Part shown: positions 51,577 through 62,738 of the stretch, piece after piece
How the letters are laid out: each line of letters opens with the position of its first letter
Position numbering within the stretch: the first letter of the stretch is position 1
NCBI GenBank assembly: GCA_018261905.1
Contig: JAGTRU010000024.1
Location: 1-64,000, forward strand
Source of the DNA: Pseudomonadota bacterium
GTDB taxonomy: Bacteria; Pseudomonadota; Gammaproteobacteria; Burkholderiales; Rhodocyclaceae
Direction of reading: 5' to 3'
Length of the DNA: 64,000 nt
Program-made: the position numbers and the translations under genes
The notes under the pieces: model-generated
What the model was told of the DNA's origin: nothing
Databases searched by the model: none
The model's input: the letters and a program-made list of their open reading frames with translations, nothing else

Positions 51577-51980
51577 TCCGGCTTCTTGGCGTAGCGGCGC
51601 AACTGCTCAATGTCGGCTTCCAGTTCGGCCAGGCTCGAACGGAACAGTTTGCTCGGCTGTGCCACCTGGCTTTTCAGCGAACCAATCAGTACCAGGCCAC
51701 CGCCAATGAAGAGCGCGGCAAACAGGCCGAAGACCAGGACGCGCTGCTCCCAGAACAGCAGGGCGAAACAGAAAACCGCCATGATGACGCCAACGGCGAG
51801 CAGGAAGGCGGCGCCGATCGCTTTCGACCAGAGCGACATGAGGCGGATTTTCTCCTCCTCAAGCTCGGTCACCAGCAGTTCGGCCCGCGTCCGGCCGATC
51901 GCGACCAGCGTCGCGATCATGTTTTTCAAGGCGGGAAAAAGGCCTTCGCGGCCGGCTTCGCCGCCCGTTTCCTGCGACAT
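51573..51980 (-). CDS. YqjE/phage holin-like family (Holin-X) membrane protein
   Basis: A 135-residue protein. After a hydrophilic start, SRTRAELLVTELEEEK-like sequence (TRAELLVTELEEEKIRLMSL) precedes two transmembrane spans: KAIGAAFLLAVGVIMAVFCF and VLVFGLFAALFIGGGLVLIG; a coiled C-terminus SLAELEADIEQLRRYAKKPE follows. This is the YqjE pattern (Actinobacterial Holin-X-type domain, PF07332). No lysis cassette is nearby, so a phage role is unlikely. It starts four bases after the DUF883 stop. Confidence 0.82.
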   Translation of the reverse strand: MSQETGGEAGREGLFPALKNMIATLVAIGRTRAELLVTELEEEKIRLMSLWSKAIGAAFLLAVGVIMAVFCFALLFWEQRVLVFGLFAALFIGGGLVLIGSLKSQVAQPSKLFRSSLAELEADIEQLRRYAKKPE

Positions 51981-51984
51981 GCGC

Positions 51985-52299
51985 TTAGCGACGCCCGATC
52001 AGGACGCCCAGGGCGAGGCCCAGAGCGGCAGCCACACCGACCGCTTTCCACGGTTGGTCATGGACGAAATCATCGGTCGCACGGGCAGCGGCCTTGGTCT
52101 TGTCGACGATGATGGCTTCGGCATCGGCCAGACGCTCCTTGGCATCACGCAGGCGACCTTCGATCCGGACGCGCAATTCACCCACCTTTTCACCGGCAGC
52201 GCCGGCCGTCGCACGCAGGATATCTTCGGCGTCGGACACCACGGCCTTCAGATCGGAAACCAGTTTTTCTTTATTGGCGGCACTTAGTTCTTGGGACAT
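51985..52299 (-). CDS. yqjD: DUF883 family protein (YqjD/ElaB-like)
   Basis: A 104-residue protein with the DUF883 layout: a long amphipathic helix, NKEKLVSDLKAVVSDAEDIL and GELRVRIEGRLRDAKERLA, then DFVHDQPWKAVGVAAALGLA and the C-terminal GVLIGRR, a glycine-rich membrane anchor with terminal arginines. In E. coli, YqjD and ElaB localise to the inner membrane and bind ribosomes in stationary phase. First of the four-gene minus-strand set; the 82 bp before it, up to xthA, shows no definite element. Confidence 0.87.
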   Translation of the reverse strand: MSQELSAANKEKLVSDLKAVVSDAEDILRATAGAAGEKVGELRVRIEGRLRDAKERLADAEAIIVDKTKAAARATDDFVHDQPWKAVGVAAALGLALGVLIGRR

Positions 52300-52381
52300 T
52301 TTTTTGACCTCGTTGATGACAGTTAAGCGGGGAGTACAGGTTAGCCCGTCTACCGCGTGAAATCAATTCGCATTGGCGCAA

Positions 52382-53161
52382 TCAGGCATTTTCGTAATCA
52401 ACGATCAGTGGCGCATGATCGGAAAAACGCTCGGCCTTATAGACACTGGCACTTTTCGCCCGCGCCGCAATACCCGGCGTGGCGATCTGGTAGTCGATAC
52501 GCCAGCCGACATTCTTGGCCCAGGCCTGGCCGCGATTGCTCCACCAGGTGTAGGCGTCGCCGGTCGCTTCGGGATACAGGCGGCGATAGACATCGACCCA
52601 GCCCAACTCGGAAAATACGCGCGACAACCAGGCCCGCTCCTCGGGCAGGAAGCCGGAATTTTTCTGGTTCGATTTCCAGTTTTTCAGGTCGATTTCCTGA
52701 TGCGCGATATTCCAGTCGCCGCACAGCACGATTTCCCGGCCCTCGGCGCGCAGGGCGAGCATTTGCGGAAAGAAGATGTCGAGAAAGCGGAACTTGGCGT
52801 CCTGGCGTTCCGGCGATGACGAACCGGACGGCAGATACAGCGAAATCACCGACAAATTGCCGAAATCGGCCCGGATATAACGCCCCTCAGCATCGAACTC
52901 GCCGCCGTCGAAACCTTCGACGACACGATCCGGCTGGGCTCGGCTCCAGATACCGACACCACTGTAGCCCTTCTTTTCGGCGCAGTGGTAATAGGCATGC
53001 AGACCGTCGGGTTGGCGCATTTCCGGCGTCAGGTCGGGCAATTGCGCCTTCAGTTCCTGCAGACAGATGACGTCGGCCTGTTGGGCAGCCGCCCAGGGCA
53101 ACACATTTTTACTCCAGGCGGAGCGGATACCGTTGAGATTCAGGGAGATGATGCGTAACAT
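52382..53161 (-). CDS. xthA: Exodeoxyribonuclease III
   Basis: A 259-residue Mg-dependent AP endonuclease/exonuclease of the ExoIII/APE1 fold. Motifs in order: [31 protein letters not shown] (catalytic Glu), [37 protein letters not shown] (Asp-Asn pair), [20 protein letters not shown] and [13 protein letters not shown] (terminal Asp-His). Length is normal. It is divergent from pyrE, with starts 48 bases apart. Confidence 0.95.
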   Translation of the reverse strand: MLRIISLNLNGIRSAWSKNVLPWAAAQQADVICLQELKAQLPDLTPEMRQPDGLHAYYHCAEKKGYSGVGIWSRAQPDRVVEGFDGGEFDAEGRYIRADFGNLSVISLYLPSGSSSPERQDAKFRFLDIFFPQMLALRAEGREIVLCGDWNIAHQEIDLKNWKSNQKNSGFLPEERAWLSRVFSELGWVDVYRRLYPEATGDAYTWWSNRGQAWAKNVGWRIDYQIATPGIAARAKSASVYKAERFSDHAPLIVDYENA

Positions 53162-53209
53162 TGGGCAGGTACCGGTCAGGAGTGGCTGACCGCAAAAAAA
53201 TGGAAAACT

Positions 53210-53851
53210 ATGGACTTTCGTCAGGATTTCATCGAATTCGCGGTGGGCTGCAAGGTTTTGCGCTTTGGCGAATTCAAGACCAAGGCAGGGCGGCTCTCGC
53301 CCTATTTCTTTAATGCCGGTTTATTCAACGACGGCAACTCGCTCAGCCGGCTCGCCGAATTCTACGCGAAAGCGGCGGAATCCGGCGGCGTGCACTTCGA
53401 CATGCTATTCGGTCCGGCCTACAAGGGCATTCCGCTGGTCGCCACGATCACCATGGCGCTGGCCCAGCGCGGACGCAATTTCCCGTTTGCTTACAACCGC
53501 AAGGAAGCCAAGGATCATGGCGAAGGCGGCAACATTGTCGGTGCGCCGCTGAGCGGCAAGGTACTGATCGTCGATGACGTCATCTCGGCCGGCACCTCGG
53601 TGCGCGAATCGGTCGAACTGATCCGCGCCGCCGGGGCCACGCCGGCCGGCGTGCTGATCGCCCTCGACCGCCAGGAGCGCGGCCTCGGCGACTTGTCGGC
53701 AGTACAGGAAGTCCAGCGCGACTATGGCGTTCCGGTCATCGCCGTCGCCGGCCTCAGCGATCTGATGGCCTTCCTCGAGCATCATCCGGAGTTTGCCGCC
53801 TATCGCGCGGCGGTCGCCAGCTACCGCGAACAGTATGGCGTCAATGCCTAA
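53210..53851 (+). CDS. pyrE: Orotate phosphoribosyltransferase
   Basis: A 213-residue pyrimidine-synthesis enzyme converting orotate plus PRPP to OMP. It opens [20 protein letters not shown] and [19 protein letters not shown], and has [35 protein letters not shown] (flexible loop with catalytic Lys) and the PRPP motif [20 protein letters not shown]. Length is normal. It shares eight bases with the start of the next gene, so the two are co-transcribed, although their functions do not look related. Confidence 0.96.
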   Translation: MDFRQDFIEFAVGCKVLRFGEFKTKAGRLSPYFFNAGLFNDGNSLSRLAEFYAKAAESGGVHFDMLFGPAYKGIPLVATITMALAQRGRNFPFAYNRKEAKDHGEGGNIVGAPLSGKVLIVDDVISAGTSVRESVELIRAAGATPAGVLIALDRQERGLGDLSAVQEVQRDYGVPVIAVAGLSDLMAFLEHHPEFAAYRAAVASYREQYGVNA

Positions 53852-54494
53852 AAGGCTGCTTTTCCCACTGTTGCTACTCATCGCCTCGTCAGCCCAGGCG
53901 GCCAGCGAATTCTATTGCTGCCAGGATGCAGGCGGCCGGCGGGTCTGCGCCGACACCCTGCCCGAGCAATGCCGGGGCCGGCCGTACCGGATCCTCGATA
54001 GCGCCGGCAATGTCACCAAGGAGGTCGGGCCGCCGCTGACCGCCGAAGAAAAAGCCGCGCAAGCCGCCGCCAACCTGCGCAAGAAGCAACAGGAAGAAGC
54101 GGCCCGCGAGCAGCAGCGCAAGGATCAGGCCCTGCTTGAAACCTACGCCACAATGCAGGATATCGACATGTCCCAGCGCAAGGCCGAGAACGATGTCAAC
54201 TTGGCCATCGCGGCGACCCAGGCAAAAATCGATAGCGTCACGGCAAAACGCAAGAAACTGCTCGACGAAGCGGAGTTCTACCGGAAAAAGAAACTACCCG
54301 CCGAGCTCGACAAGAATCTGCGCGCTGTCGAACACGAGCTCAAGGTCGAGCAGGAATTGCTCGACTTCAAGAAACACGACTTTGAAACCATCCGCGCCAA
54401 GTACGATGCCGATCGTCGGCGCTATCGGGAACTGACCGGCAATCACCGGCCAGCCCCGCCGCCCGCGCCCCCGAGCGACTCCCGCGGGCGCTGA
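53844..54494 (+). CDS. Exported coiled-coil protein, DUF4124-like N-terminus
   Basis: A 216-residue protein with signal peptide [18 protein letters not shown]. The mature start, [20 protein letters not shown] and [20 protein letters not shown], resembles DUF4124 (Cys-x-x-x-x-Gly-x-x-x-Cys, here with extra Cys residues). A long charged coiled coil follows ([59 protein letters not shown]), ending in a proline-rich tail. Probably periplasmic. ATG at 53844 is used because it places the signal peptide at the N-terminus. Its TGA meets the gatB TGA head-on. Confidence 0.8.
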   Translation: MPKRLLFPLLLLIASSAQAASEFYCCQDAGGRRVCADTLPEQCRGRPYRILDSAGNVTKEVGPPLTAEEKAAQAAANLRKKQQEEAAREQQRKDQALLETYATMQDIDMSQRKAENDVNLAIAATQAKIDSVTAKRKKLLDEAEFYRKKKLPAELDKNLRAVEHELKVEQELLDFKKHDFETIRAKYDADRRRYRELTGNHRPAPPPAPPSDSRGR

Positions 54495-55949
54495 TCAATC
54501 CGCCAGTTTTTTCTTCAGCAGGTCGTTGACCTGCTGCGGATTGGCCTTGCCCTTGGCCGCCTTCATCACCTGACCGACCAGCGCGTTAAAAGCCTTTTCC
54601 TTGCCGGCCCGGAATTCGGCGACATTGGCAGCATTCGCGGCGAGCACCGCGTCGACCAGCGCTTCGATGGCGCCCGTATCGGTGATCTGCTTCAGGCCCT
54701 GCTTCTCGATGATCTCGTCGGCCGTCGCGCCTTCGCCGTTCCACAAGGCCTCGAAGACTTTCTTGGCGATGTTGTTGGAAATGGTGTTGTCGGCGATGCG
54801 CAGGATCAGCCCACCGAGCTGCTGGGCGCTGACTGGCGAGGTGGCAATTTCCTGGCCTTCCTTGTTGAGGCGGGCAGCCAGATCGACCATGACCCAGTTG
54901 GCACAAGGCTTGGCATGGGACTGGCCGGCGACGGCGACGGTCGCCTCGAAAAAGGCAGCCATTTCCTGGCTGGCGGTCAAGGTCGTCGCATCGTAGACCG
55001 AGAGGCCGAATTCACTGACGAAACGGGCGCGTTTGTGCACCGGCAATTCCGGCAGCCCACCCCGCACCCGGTCTATCCATTCTTCGGAAATGATCAGCGG
55101 CAGCAGATCCGGATCGGGGAAGTAGCGGTAGTCATGCGCGTCTTCCTTGCTACGCATCATCCGCGTCTCGCCGCTGTCCGGATCGAAGAGCACGGTGGCC
55201 TGCTGGATCCGGCGGCCTTCCTCGATCTCGTTGATCTGCCACTGGACTTCGAAGTCGATGGCTTCCTTGAGAAAACGGAAGGAATTGAGATTCTTGATTT
55301 CGCGCCGCGTGCCGTATTCGGCCTGGCCTTTCGGGCGCACCGAAACATTGGCGTCGCAACGGAAGGAGCCTTCCTGCATGTTGCCGTCGCAAATGCCGAT
55401 CCACTGGACCAGGGCATGCAGAGCCTTGGCGTAGGCGACGGCTTCGTCGGAGGAGCGCATGTCCGGCTCGGTGACGATTTCGAGCAGCGGCGTACCGGCC
55501 CGATTCAGGTCAATGCCCGACTTGCCGTGGAAATCCTCGTGCAGCGACTTGCCGGCATCTTCTTCGAGATGGGCCCGGGTCAGGTGCACGACCTTTTCGT
55601 AAGCCTTGTCGCCCTGCCCGACCTGCACGGCGATCTGACCGCCGACCACGACCGGCAGGTCCATCTGGCTGATCTGGTAACCCTTGGGCAGATCGGGGTA
55701 GAAGTAATTCTTGCGGGCAAAGACCGATTTGCGGGCGACTTCGGCGTCGATCGCCAGGCCGAAGCGGATGGCGCATTCGACAGCCTGCCGGTTGAGCACC
55801 GGCAGGACGCCGGGCAGTGCGAGATCGACCGCACAGGCCTGCGTATTGGGCTCGGCGCCGAAAGCCGTCGAGGCGCCGGAGAAAATTTTCGAAACGGTCG
55901 CCAGTTGCGCGTGCGTTTCGATGCCAATCACCACTTCCCACTGATTCAT
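54495..55949 (-). CDS. gatB: Asp/Glu-tRNA(Asn/Gln) amidotransferase subunit B
   Basis: A 484-residue subunit B that binds the mischarged tRNA and carries the ATP-dependent kinase step. It begins [20 protein letters not shown] and has [59 protein letters not shown] and [20 protein letters not shown]. The C-terminal YqeY-like helical tail ends [15 protein letters not shown]. It completes gatCAB with the genes on the same strand; a small lipoprotein gene lies between A and B. Its start at 55949 is 12 bases after that gene. Confidence 0.96.
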   Translation of the reverse strand: MNQWEVVIGIETHAQLATVSKIFSGASTAFGAEPNTQACAVDLALPGVLPVLNRQAVECAIRFGLAIDAEVARKSVFARKNYFYPDLPKGYQISQMDLPVVVGGQIAVQVGQGDKAYEKVVHLTRAHLEEDAGKSLHEDFHGKSGIDLNRAGTPLLEIVTEPDMRSSDEAVAYAKALHALVQWIGICDGNMQEGSFRCDANVSVRPKGQAEYGTRREIKNLNSFRFLKEAIDFEVQWQINEIEEGRRIQQATVLFDPDSGETRMMRSKEDAHDYRYFPDPDLLPLIISEEWIDRVRGGLPELPVHKRARFVSEFGLSVYDATTLTASQEMAAFFEATVAVAGQSHAKPCANWVMVDLAARLNKEGQEIATSPVSAQQLGGLILRIADNTISNNIAKKVFEALWNGEGATADEIIEKQGLKQITDTGAIEALVDAVLAANAANVAEFRAGKEKAFNALVGQVMKAAKGKANPQQVNDLLKKKLAD

Positions 55950-55961
55950 AATTTCATCCGT

Positions 55962-56495
55962 TCAGAAACAACGCCCTGATTTCGCCTCGACCATGATCGG
56001 CCAGAGGTAGCTGAAAGCATCGCCTTCGCAGGCTTTCGGGCAACTGTTGAAAGCAATCGTCACTTTGGGGCCCTGCTCCCACATGCGCACCGAACAATCA
56101 TGGTCGCGCTTGTGCCGGAGCAAAGGCTGCGGCAAGGTTCCCGTCTGCTCGAAATCGCCGAGCTTGAAGCGACAGGTTCCATAACCCTTCATGCTGACCT
56201 GGGCATCGAAGGCCTTGACCTCGGCTTCCTTGACCAGCAGGTCGAGCTTGGTCACGGTCCCGATGGCATCCTTGTGAGCGCAATGCGAGCGGGCGTTGAG
56301 GGCGCGGGTCGGTTGCGGCTTCAGGTTGCGGTTGGCCAGGTATTTCAGCGTCGAATTCTTCAGTTTCGGCTTCTCGCTGGTCGAGGCCACGGGCTCGACG
56401 ACAGCCGCCTCGGCCGGCTTGGCTTCCGGCTGCTGGTTGACTTCAGCGCAACCCGCCAACAGCACAGCGGCCAACAACGCCAATCGCCGCTTCAT
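55962..56495 (-). CDS. Putative lipoprotein of unknown function
   Basis: A 177-residue protein. The lipobox LLAAVLLAGCAEVNQQP directs lipidation at Cys 16. After an Ala/Glu/Pro-rich linker (EAKPAEAAVVEPVASTSEK), the folded part has SHCAHKDAIGTVTKLDLLVK, VKAFDAQVSMKGYGTCRFKL and HDCSVRMWEQGPKVTIAFNS, with several Cys residues (C-x-n-C pairs) that may form disulphides, and it ends KACEGDAFSYLWPIMVEAKS. I do not recognise it. It is inserted between gatA and gatB, three bases after gatA's stop, and so expressed with them. Confidence 0.8.
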   Translation of the reverse strand: MKRRLALLAAVLLAGCAEVNQQPEAKPAEAAVVEPVASTSEKPKLKNSTLKYLANRNLKPQPTRALNARSHCAHKDAIGTVTKLDLLVKEAEVKAFDAQVSMKGYGTCRFKLGDFEQTGTLPQPLLRHKRDHDCSVRMWEQGPKVTIAFNSCPKACEGDAFSYLWPIMVEAKSGRCF

Positions 56496-56497
56496 GC

Positions 56498-57955
56498 TTA
56501 CCCGAGGCCAAGCGGCCGACGCAAATGCCAGTCCGTCGCCTGCTGATAGCGATGCGCCGCATTGAGCAAGCGGGCCTCGGCAAAGTAATTGCCGATCAAC
56601 TGCAGGCCGACCGGCAGACCGCCGACGAACCCACAGGGTACCGACATGCCGGGCAGGCCGGCGAGGTTGACGGCGATGGTGTAGATGTCGGAAAGATACA
56701 TCTGCACCGGATCGGCCGCTTTTTCGCCGAGCTTGAAAGCAGTGGACGGCGAAGTCGGCCCCATGATCACGTCGCAGAACTTGAAGGCTTCGACGAAGTC
56801 GTTGGCGATCAGGCGGCGGATGCGCTGCGCTTGCAGGTAATAGGCGTCGTAATAGCCGTGCGACAGAACATAGGCGCCGATCATGATGCGCCGCTTGACC
56901 TCGGCGCCGAAGCCCTGGGCCCGGCTCTTCATGTACATGTCGTCGAGATTGCCGTAATCCTCGGCGCGGAAGCCGTAGCGCACGCCGTCGAAACGCGACA
57001 GGTTGGAACTGGCCTCGGCCGGCGCAATGACGTAATAGGCCGCTACCGAGAGGTGCGAATTGGGCAGCGACACTTCGACGGTGGTCGCCCCGAGCTTTTC
57101 GTATTCGGCCAGCGCGGCACGCACGGCGGCCATCACGGCGGCATCGCAACCTTCGCCGAAAAACTCCTTGGGCAGGCCGATACGCAAACCGGCCAGCGGC
57201 TTTTCCAGGTCGCGACTGTAATCTTCGGCCGGACGCTCGAGCGAGGTCGAATCGCGTTCGTCGAAACCGGCCATGCTATTGAGCAGCAGCGCACAATCTT
57301 CGGCGCTGGCCGCCATCGGGCCCGCCTGATCGAGCGAGGAGGCGAAAGCGATCATGCCGTAACGCGAGACCACGCCGTAGGTCGGTTTCAGACCGGTCAA
57401 ATTGCACAGCGCAGCCGGCTGGCGGATCGAGCCGCCGGTATCGGTACCGGTCGCCGCCGGCGCCAGGCGGGCGGCGACGGCCACCGCCGAGCCGCCGGAG
57501 GAGCCACCGGGCACCCGTTCGGTATCCCAGGGGTTGCGCACCGGGCCGAAGAACGAGGTTTCGTTCGACGAGCCCATGGCGAATTCGTCCATATTCGTCT
57601 TGCCCAGCGAGACCAAGCCGGCTTCGCTTTCCATCTTGCGGATCACCGTCGCGTCGTAGGGCGAGACGAAATTGGCCAGCATTTTCGAACCGCAGGTGGT
57701 GCGCCAGCCTTCGGCACAGAAGATGTCCTTCTGGGCGATCGGAATACCGGTCAGCCGGCCGGCCGTACCGGCCGCGATGCGGACATCGGCGGCACGGGCG
57801 GCGGCCAGGCTCTTCTCGGCGTCGATGGTGATGAAGGCATTCAAGGTCGGGTTCAGACGCGCAATGCGATCGACGAAGAGCTGGGTCAGTTCGAGGCTGG
57901 AAATCTGTTTCGCGGCCAGCGCCTGCGACAGTTGCTTGAGGCTGGCGTTGATCAT
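56498..57955 (-). CDS. gatA: Asp/Glu-tRNA(Asn/Gln) amidotransferase subunit A
   Basis: A 485-residue amidase-signature enzyme that releases ammonia from glutamine for tRNA amidation. The catalytic triad is visible: Lys in [20 protein letters not shown], the cis-Ser in [19 protein letters not shown] and the nucleophile Ser in that DTGGS segment; [20 protein letters not shown] is the glycine/serine-rich amidase signature. Length is normal. It overlaps the gatC stop by four bases. Its presence implies at least Gln or Asn tRNA is made by transamidation. Confidence 0.97.
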   Translation of the reverse strand: MINASLKQLSQALAAKQISSLELTQLFVDRIARLNPTLNAFITIDAEKSLAAARAADVRIAAGTAGRLTGIPIAQKDIFCAEGWRTTCGSKMLANFVSPYDATVIRKMESEAGLVSLGKTNMDEFAMGSSNETSFFGPVRNPWDTERVPGGSSGGSAVAVAARLAPAATGTDTGGSIRQPAALCNLTGLKPTYGVVSRYGMIAFASSLDQAGPMAASAEDCALLLNSMAGFDERDSTSLERPAEDYSRDLEKPLAGLRIGLPKEFFGEGCDAAVMAAVRAALAEYEKLGATTVEVSLPNSHLSVAAYYVIAPAEASSNLSRFDGVRYGFRAEDYGNLDDMYMKSRAQGFGAEVKRRIMIGAYVLSHGYYDAYYLQAQRIRRLIANDFVEAFKFCDVIMGPTSPSTAFKLGEKAADPVQMYLSDIYTIAVNLAGLPGMSVPCGFVGGLPVGLQLIGNYFAEARLLNAAHRYQQATDWHLRRPLGLG

Positions 57956-58239
57956 TCGATCACCTTCGGCACAAGATATAGGCCGGCTTCGGTTTCCGGG
58001 GCGACGGCCAGGAAGGCGGCGCGACGATCGCTTTCGCTGACCACATCGTCACGCAAACGCTGAGCGAGATCCTGGGCGTGCGCCATCGGCTCGACCCCGG
58101 TGGTGTCGACGGCCTGCATTTGTTCAATTAGCTGAAAAATGCCATTGAGATGCCCTTGCGTGGAAAGAGCTTCGGAGGCGCTGACCTCGATACGGGCGAG
58201 GTGAGCGATGCGGTGAACCTGTTCTAGTGTGAGCGACAT
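57952..58239 (-). CDS. gatC: Asp/Glu-tRNA(Asn/Gln) amidotransferase subunit C
   Basis: A 95-residue Gat[21 protein letters not shown] is the canonical start, [20 protein letters not shown] the conserved middle, and [26 protein letters not shown] (split here) the region leading to FxVPKVIE at the C-terminus (LVPKVIE). It is first in the gatC-gatA-lipoprotein-gatB operon. The start is the ATG at 58239; the longer upstream frame crosses the mreB promoter and is non-coding. Confidence 0.95.
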   Translation of the reverse strand: MSLTLEQVHRIAHLARIEVSASEALSTQGHLNGIFQLIEQMQAVDTTGVEPMAHAQDLAQRLRDDVVSESDRRAAFLAVAPETEAGLYLVPKVIE

Positions 58240-58273
58240 GGCTGCCAAAGACTTTAGTGCAGCGCACAAAGTC

Positions 58274-59323
<1,050 letters not shown>

Positions 59324-59353
59324 TTTCTTGTCACAGAGTCTAGGCTGATCGCG

Positions 59354-60292
59354 ATGGCCGGCATCGACCACGCACCGCCACCGTTCTTCAAGCGAGGGCC
59401 AGCACCGCTGGCCCTCCTGACTTTCTACATCGCCATTTCCCTGGCCCTGTTCATCGTCGACCTGCGCTTTCGCAGCCTCAACCTGCTGCGCCAGAGCATT
59501 GCGTTGCTCGTCGACCCGGTGCAGCGCGTTGCCCAGACCCCCGGCAGCCTGGTCGACTATGCCGCCGAGTATTTGCAGGGCATGCGCGCCTTGCAGCAGG
59601 AAAATCGCGAGCTCAAGCACGCCCAGCTCAACACCGCCCCCAACCTGCAACGCCAGGTACAACTGGAAGCCGAAAATGCACGGCTGCGCAAACTGCTCGC
59701 CGTCAAGGAACGGGAAAAGGCCAACGGCCAGGTCGCCCAGATCCTCTATACCGCGCGCGATCCCTTCTCGCGCAAGGTGATTGTGGACAAGGGCCAGCAG
59801 TCGGGCATCGTCGCCGGCCAGCCGGCCATTGACGAAGCCGGCGTGGTCGGCCAGGTGACCCGCGTCTTCCCCTTCTCGGCCGAAATCACGCTGATTACCG
59901 ACAAGGATCAGGCGGTGCCGGTACAGATCGTGCGTAGCGGCCAGCGCTCCGTCGTTTTCGGCCTCGGTAACGGCCAGCTCGAATTGCGCTACATGCCGGC
60001 CAATGCCGACGTCGAAGTCGGCGACATTCTCGTCACCTCCGGTCTCGACGGCGTATACCTGCCCGGCTTCCCGGTCGCCAAGGTGATCAATATCGAGCGC
60101 GACAGCGCCTATTCCTTTGCCCGCATTTTCTGCGTGCCGGTCGCCGGCGTAGAAAATTTCGGCGAGATCATGGTCCTCGACCCCCGCCAGCCCCTGCCCC
60201 CGGCGCCGCCCGAATCCGGCAGCCGGGACGGCGGCGCGGCGACGGACAAGGCGCTGCTTCGCCAGAAGAAGCGGGCGACGAAAGGCAACTGA
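59354..60292 (+). CDS. mreC: Rod-shape-determining protein MreC
   Basis: A 312-residue bitopic membrane protein. One transmembrane span (PLALLTFYIAISLALFIVDL) is followed by a periplasmic coiled coil (YLQGMRALQQENRELKHAQL, QVQLEAENARLRKLLAVKER) and two beta domains (SRKVIVDKGQQSGIVAGQPA, VVGQVTRVFPFSAEITLITD, DVEVGDILVTSGLDGVYLP). It ends in a basic, disordered tail (LLRQKKRATKGN). It scaffolds PBP2 and RodA. The last base of its stop is shared with the mreD start. Confidence 0.95.
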   Translation: MAGIDHAPPPFFKRGPAPLALLTFYIAISLALFIVDLRFRSLNLLRQSIALLVDPVQRVAQTPGSLVDYAAEYLQGMRALQQENRELKHAQLNTAPNLQRQVQLEAENARLRKLLAVKEREKANGQVAQILYTARDPFSRKVIVDKGQQSGIVAGQPAIDEAGVVGQVTRVFPFSAEITLITDKDQAVPVQIVRSGQRSVVFGLGNGQLELRYMPANADVEVGDILVTSGLDGVYLPGFPVAKVINIERDSAYSFARIFCVPVAGVENFGEIMVLDPRQPLPPAPPESGSRDGGAATDKALLRQKKRATKGN

Positions 60293-60813
60293 TGCAACCG
60301 ACCTTTTCCTCCTCGCGCATCCTGCTGCCGGTCCGGCCGTGGTTCATTTTCTTCAGCCTGATCGCCGCCGTCCTCCTCAACTTCCTGCCCACCGCGCACT
60401 GGCCCGGCATGCCGGACTGGGTGGCGCTGGTCCTCTGTTTCTGGAGCGTCCGCGAATTCCGCCGGGTCGGCATGGGCTGGGCCTTCATGCTCGGCCTGCT
60501 GATGGATGTCGCCGACGGCGCGGTGCTCGGTCAGCACTGTTTCGCCTATGTCCTGCTGGCCTACGTCTCGGCCACCCTGTCGCGCCGCCTGCTGTGGTTC
60601 CCGCTGCTTCAGCAAGCCTTGCAGATCATGCCCCTGCTGCTCGCCGCGCAGTTGGTACAAGCCCTGATGCGCCTGGCGGTCGGTGCCGATTTCCCCGGCC
60701 TGGGCTATTTCATCGGCCCCATCATCGCCACCCTGCTCTGGATTCCGGCCACCTTCATCCTGCTCCTGCCCCAGTACCGGCCGGTCGAGCAGGATCCAGA
60801 CCGGCCGATTTAA
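60292..60813 (+). CDS. mreD: Rod-shape-determining protein MreD
   Basis: A 173-residue polytopic inner-membrane protein. Five hydrophobic segments are visible, including PWFIFFSLIAAVLLNFLPTA, WVALVLCFWSVREFRRVGMG with the family's acidic residue pattern nearby, WAFMLGLLMDVADGAVLGQ (the conserved G-x-x-x-D segment) and CFAYVLLAYVSATLSRRLLW. It shares one base with mreC and lies 14 bases before mrdA. Part of the elongasome. Confidence 0.92.
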   Translation: MQPTFSSSRILLPVRPWFIFFSLIAAVLLNFLPTAHWPGMPDWVALVLCFWSVREFRRVGMGWAFMLGLLMDVADGAVLGQHCFAYVLLAYVSATLSRRLLWFPLLQQALQIMPLLLAAQLVQALMRLAVGADFPGLGYFIGPIIATLLWIPATFILLLPQYRPVEQDPDRPI

Positions 60814-60827
60814 GCTGGCTGCCGACC

Positions 60828-62738
60828 GTGGGTGACTTTCACAATCCCGAAGCCGATCTCGACCGCTTCCGCTTTCGCTCCGGCTTTGCGGCGATCGCCG
60901 TACTGCTTGCCTTCGGCCTGTTGCTCGGCCGCTTTATCTGGCTGCAGGTCGTCCAGCATGATTTCTACCAGACCCGCGCCGAAGACAACCGCATCGCACT
61001 GATCCCCATCGTCCCCAACCGGGGGGTCATCACCGACCGCAACGGCACCGTGCTGGCCCGCAATTATTCGGCCTTCACGCTGGAAATCACGCCCTCGCGC
61101 GTCGCCGATCTGGAAGCGACGATCGATATCCTGGCCGGCATCATCGACATCCAGCCCAAGGACCGCAAACGCTTCAAGCGCCTGATGGACGAAGCGAAGA
61201 ACTTCGAGTCCATTCCCATTCGTACCCGCCTGACCGACGCCGAAGTCGCCAAATTTGCCGCCCAGCGCTATCGCTTTCCCGGCATCGAGGTCAAAGCCCG
61301 CCTCTTTCGCCAGTATCCGCTGGCCACCGTCGCCTCGCATGCCATCGGCTATATCGGCCGGATCACCGACCGCGACCTGACCTGGATCGAAGAAGCCGAA
61401 AAGCAGGCGACCTACAAGGGCACCGACCACATCGGCAAGACCGGCCTGGAACAACGTTACGAGTTTGAATTGCATGGCGAAACCGGTTACGAGGAAGTCG
61501 AAATCGATGCTGGCGGCCATGCCCTGCGCAGCCTGAAACGCATTCCGCCGGTTTCCGGCAACAACCTGGCGCTGACCCTCGACGCCAAGCTGCAGGAAAT
61601 CACCGAGCAGGCCTTCGGCGACCGAAAAGGCGCCCTGGTTGCCATCGAGCCGAGTACCGGCGGCATCCTGGCGCTGGTTTCCAATCCGACCTACGACCCC
61701 AACCTATTCGTCGATGGCATCACGCCCGACAACTGGAAGGAACTCAACGAACACCCGAGTAAGCCGATGGTGAACCGCGCGATCAACGGCGCCTACCCGC
61801 CCGGCTCGACCTTCAAGCCCTTCATGGCGCTGGCCGCCCTGGAAATGGGCAAACGCACTCCCAGCCAGGCGATCAGCGACCCCGGCTATTACAATTTCGG
61901 CAATCACCAGTTCCGCGACGACAAAAAAGGCGGCCACGGCAGCGTGGACATGTACAAGTCCATCGTCCAGTCCTGCGACACCTACTACTACATGCTGGCC
62001 AACGACATGGGGATCGACAACATCTCCAAGTTCATGGGTCAGCTCGGCCTTGGCCAGCGCACCGGCATCGATCTGGGCAAGGACGAATTCGGCGAATCGA
62101 AAGGGGTGCTGCCTTCGCAGGAATGGAAGAGACAGCGCTTCAAAAAACCCGAACAGCAAAAATGGTATGCCGGCGAAACGATTTCCATTGGTATCGGGCA
62201 GGGTTACAACGCCTACACGCCGATCCAACTGGCCCAGGCGACGGCCACCATCGCCAATAACGGGGTGATGTTCCGGCCGCATATCGTGCATCACATCATC
62301 GACACCAAGACCGGCGAAAAACGTCTGGTCGAACCGCAGCCGATTCGCGATCTGCATCTGAAGCCGCAGAACATCGAAGTCATTCGCCGTGCCATGGTCG
62401 GGGTGAACAAGGAAGGCACCGGCGCCCGCGCCTTCGCCGGCGCTCCTTACGAAGCCGCCGGCAAGACCGGGACAGCCCAGGTCTACTCCCTGAAAGGCGG
62501 GCAGTACAAGGAAGGCGGCATCAAAAAGGAGTTGCGCGACCACGCCCTGTTCATCGCCTACGCACCGGCCGACAACCCGAAGATCGCCCTCGCTGTGCTG
62601 GTCGAAAACGGCGGCTTCGGCGCCCAATCGGCGGCGCCGATTGCCCGCATGGTCATCGACTATTACCTGCTCGGCAAACTACCGGCCGGGGCGGCGCCGG
62701 AAGACAGTAGCGCGATTGAGGAAGAAGGCGAAGAATGA
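60828..62738 (+). CDS. mrdA: Penicillin-binding protein 2 (elongation transpeptidase)
   Basis: A 636-residue PBP2. GTG at 60828 is the start (GDFHNPEADLDRFRFRSG); no ATG is available in frame, and earlier frame is an mreD shadow. One transmembrane span (AAIAVLLAFGLLLGRFIWLQ) is followed by the pedestal domain (IVPNRGVITDRNGTVLARNY). Transpeptidase motifs: SxxK in YPPGSTFKPFMALAALEMG, SxN-like SCDTYYYMLANDMGI and KTG in AAGKTGTAQVYSL. It cross-links peptidoglycan in the side wall with RodA, next gene. Confidence 0.95.
   Translation: MGDFHNPEADLDRFRFRSGFAAIAVLLAFGLLLGRFIWLQVVQHDFYQTRAEDNRIALIPIVPNRGVITDRNGTVLARNYSAFTLEITPSRVADLEATIDILAGIIDIQPKDRKRFKRLMDEAKNFESIPIRTRLTDAEVAKFAAQRYRFPGIEVKARLFRQYPLATVASHAIGYIGRITDRDLTWIEEAEKQATYKGTDHIGKTGLEQRYEFELHGETGYEEVEIDAGGHALRSLKRIPPVSGNNLALTLDAKLQEITEQAFGDRKGALVAIEPSTGGILALVSNPTYDPNLFVDGITPDNWKELNEHPSKPMVNRAINGAYPPGSTFKPFMALAALEMGKRTPSQAISDPGYYNFGNHQFRDDKKGGHGSVDMYKSIVQSCDTYYYMLANDMGIDNISKFMGQLGLGQRTGIDLGKDEFGESKGVLPSQEWKRQRFKKPEQQKWYAGETISIGIGQGYNAYTPIQLAQATATIANNGVMFRPHIVHHIIDTKTGEKRLVEPQPIRDLHLKPQNIEVIRRAMVGVNKEGTGARAFAGAPYEAAGKTGTAQVYSLKGGQYKEGGIKKELRDHALFIAYAPADNPKIALAVLVENGGFGAQSAAPIARMVIDYYLLGKLPAGAAPEDSSAIEEEGEE

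Noticed and set aside
51573-51980. Holin-like gene as sign of a prophage
   Set aside because: It sits in the conserved yqjD-yqjE-yqjK set; no integrase, lysin, terminase or structural gene is near, so it is a housekeeping membrane protein.
60339-60827. A 160-residue N-terminal extension of the mrdA frame
   Set aside because: It overlaps mreD out of frame and reads as arginine- and proline-rich shadow; PBP2 begins at its transmembrane segment, so GTG 60828 was chosen.
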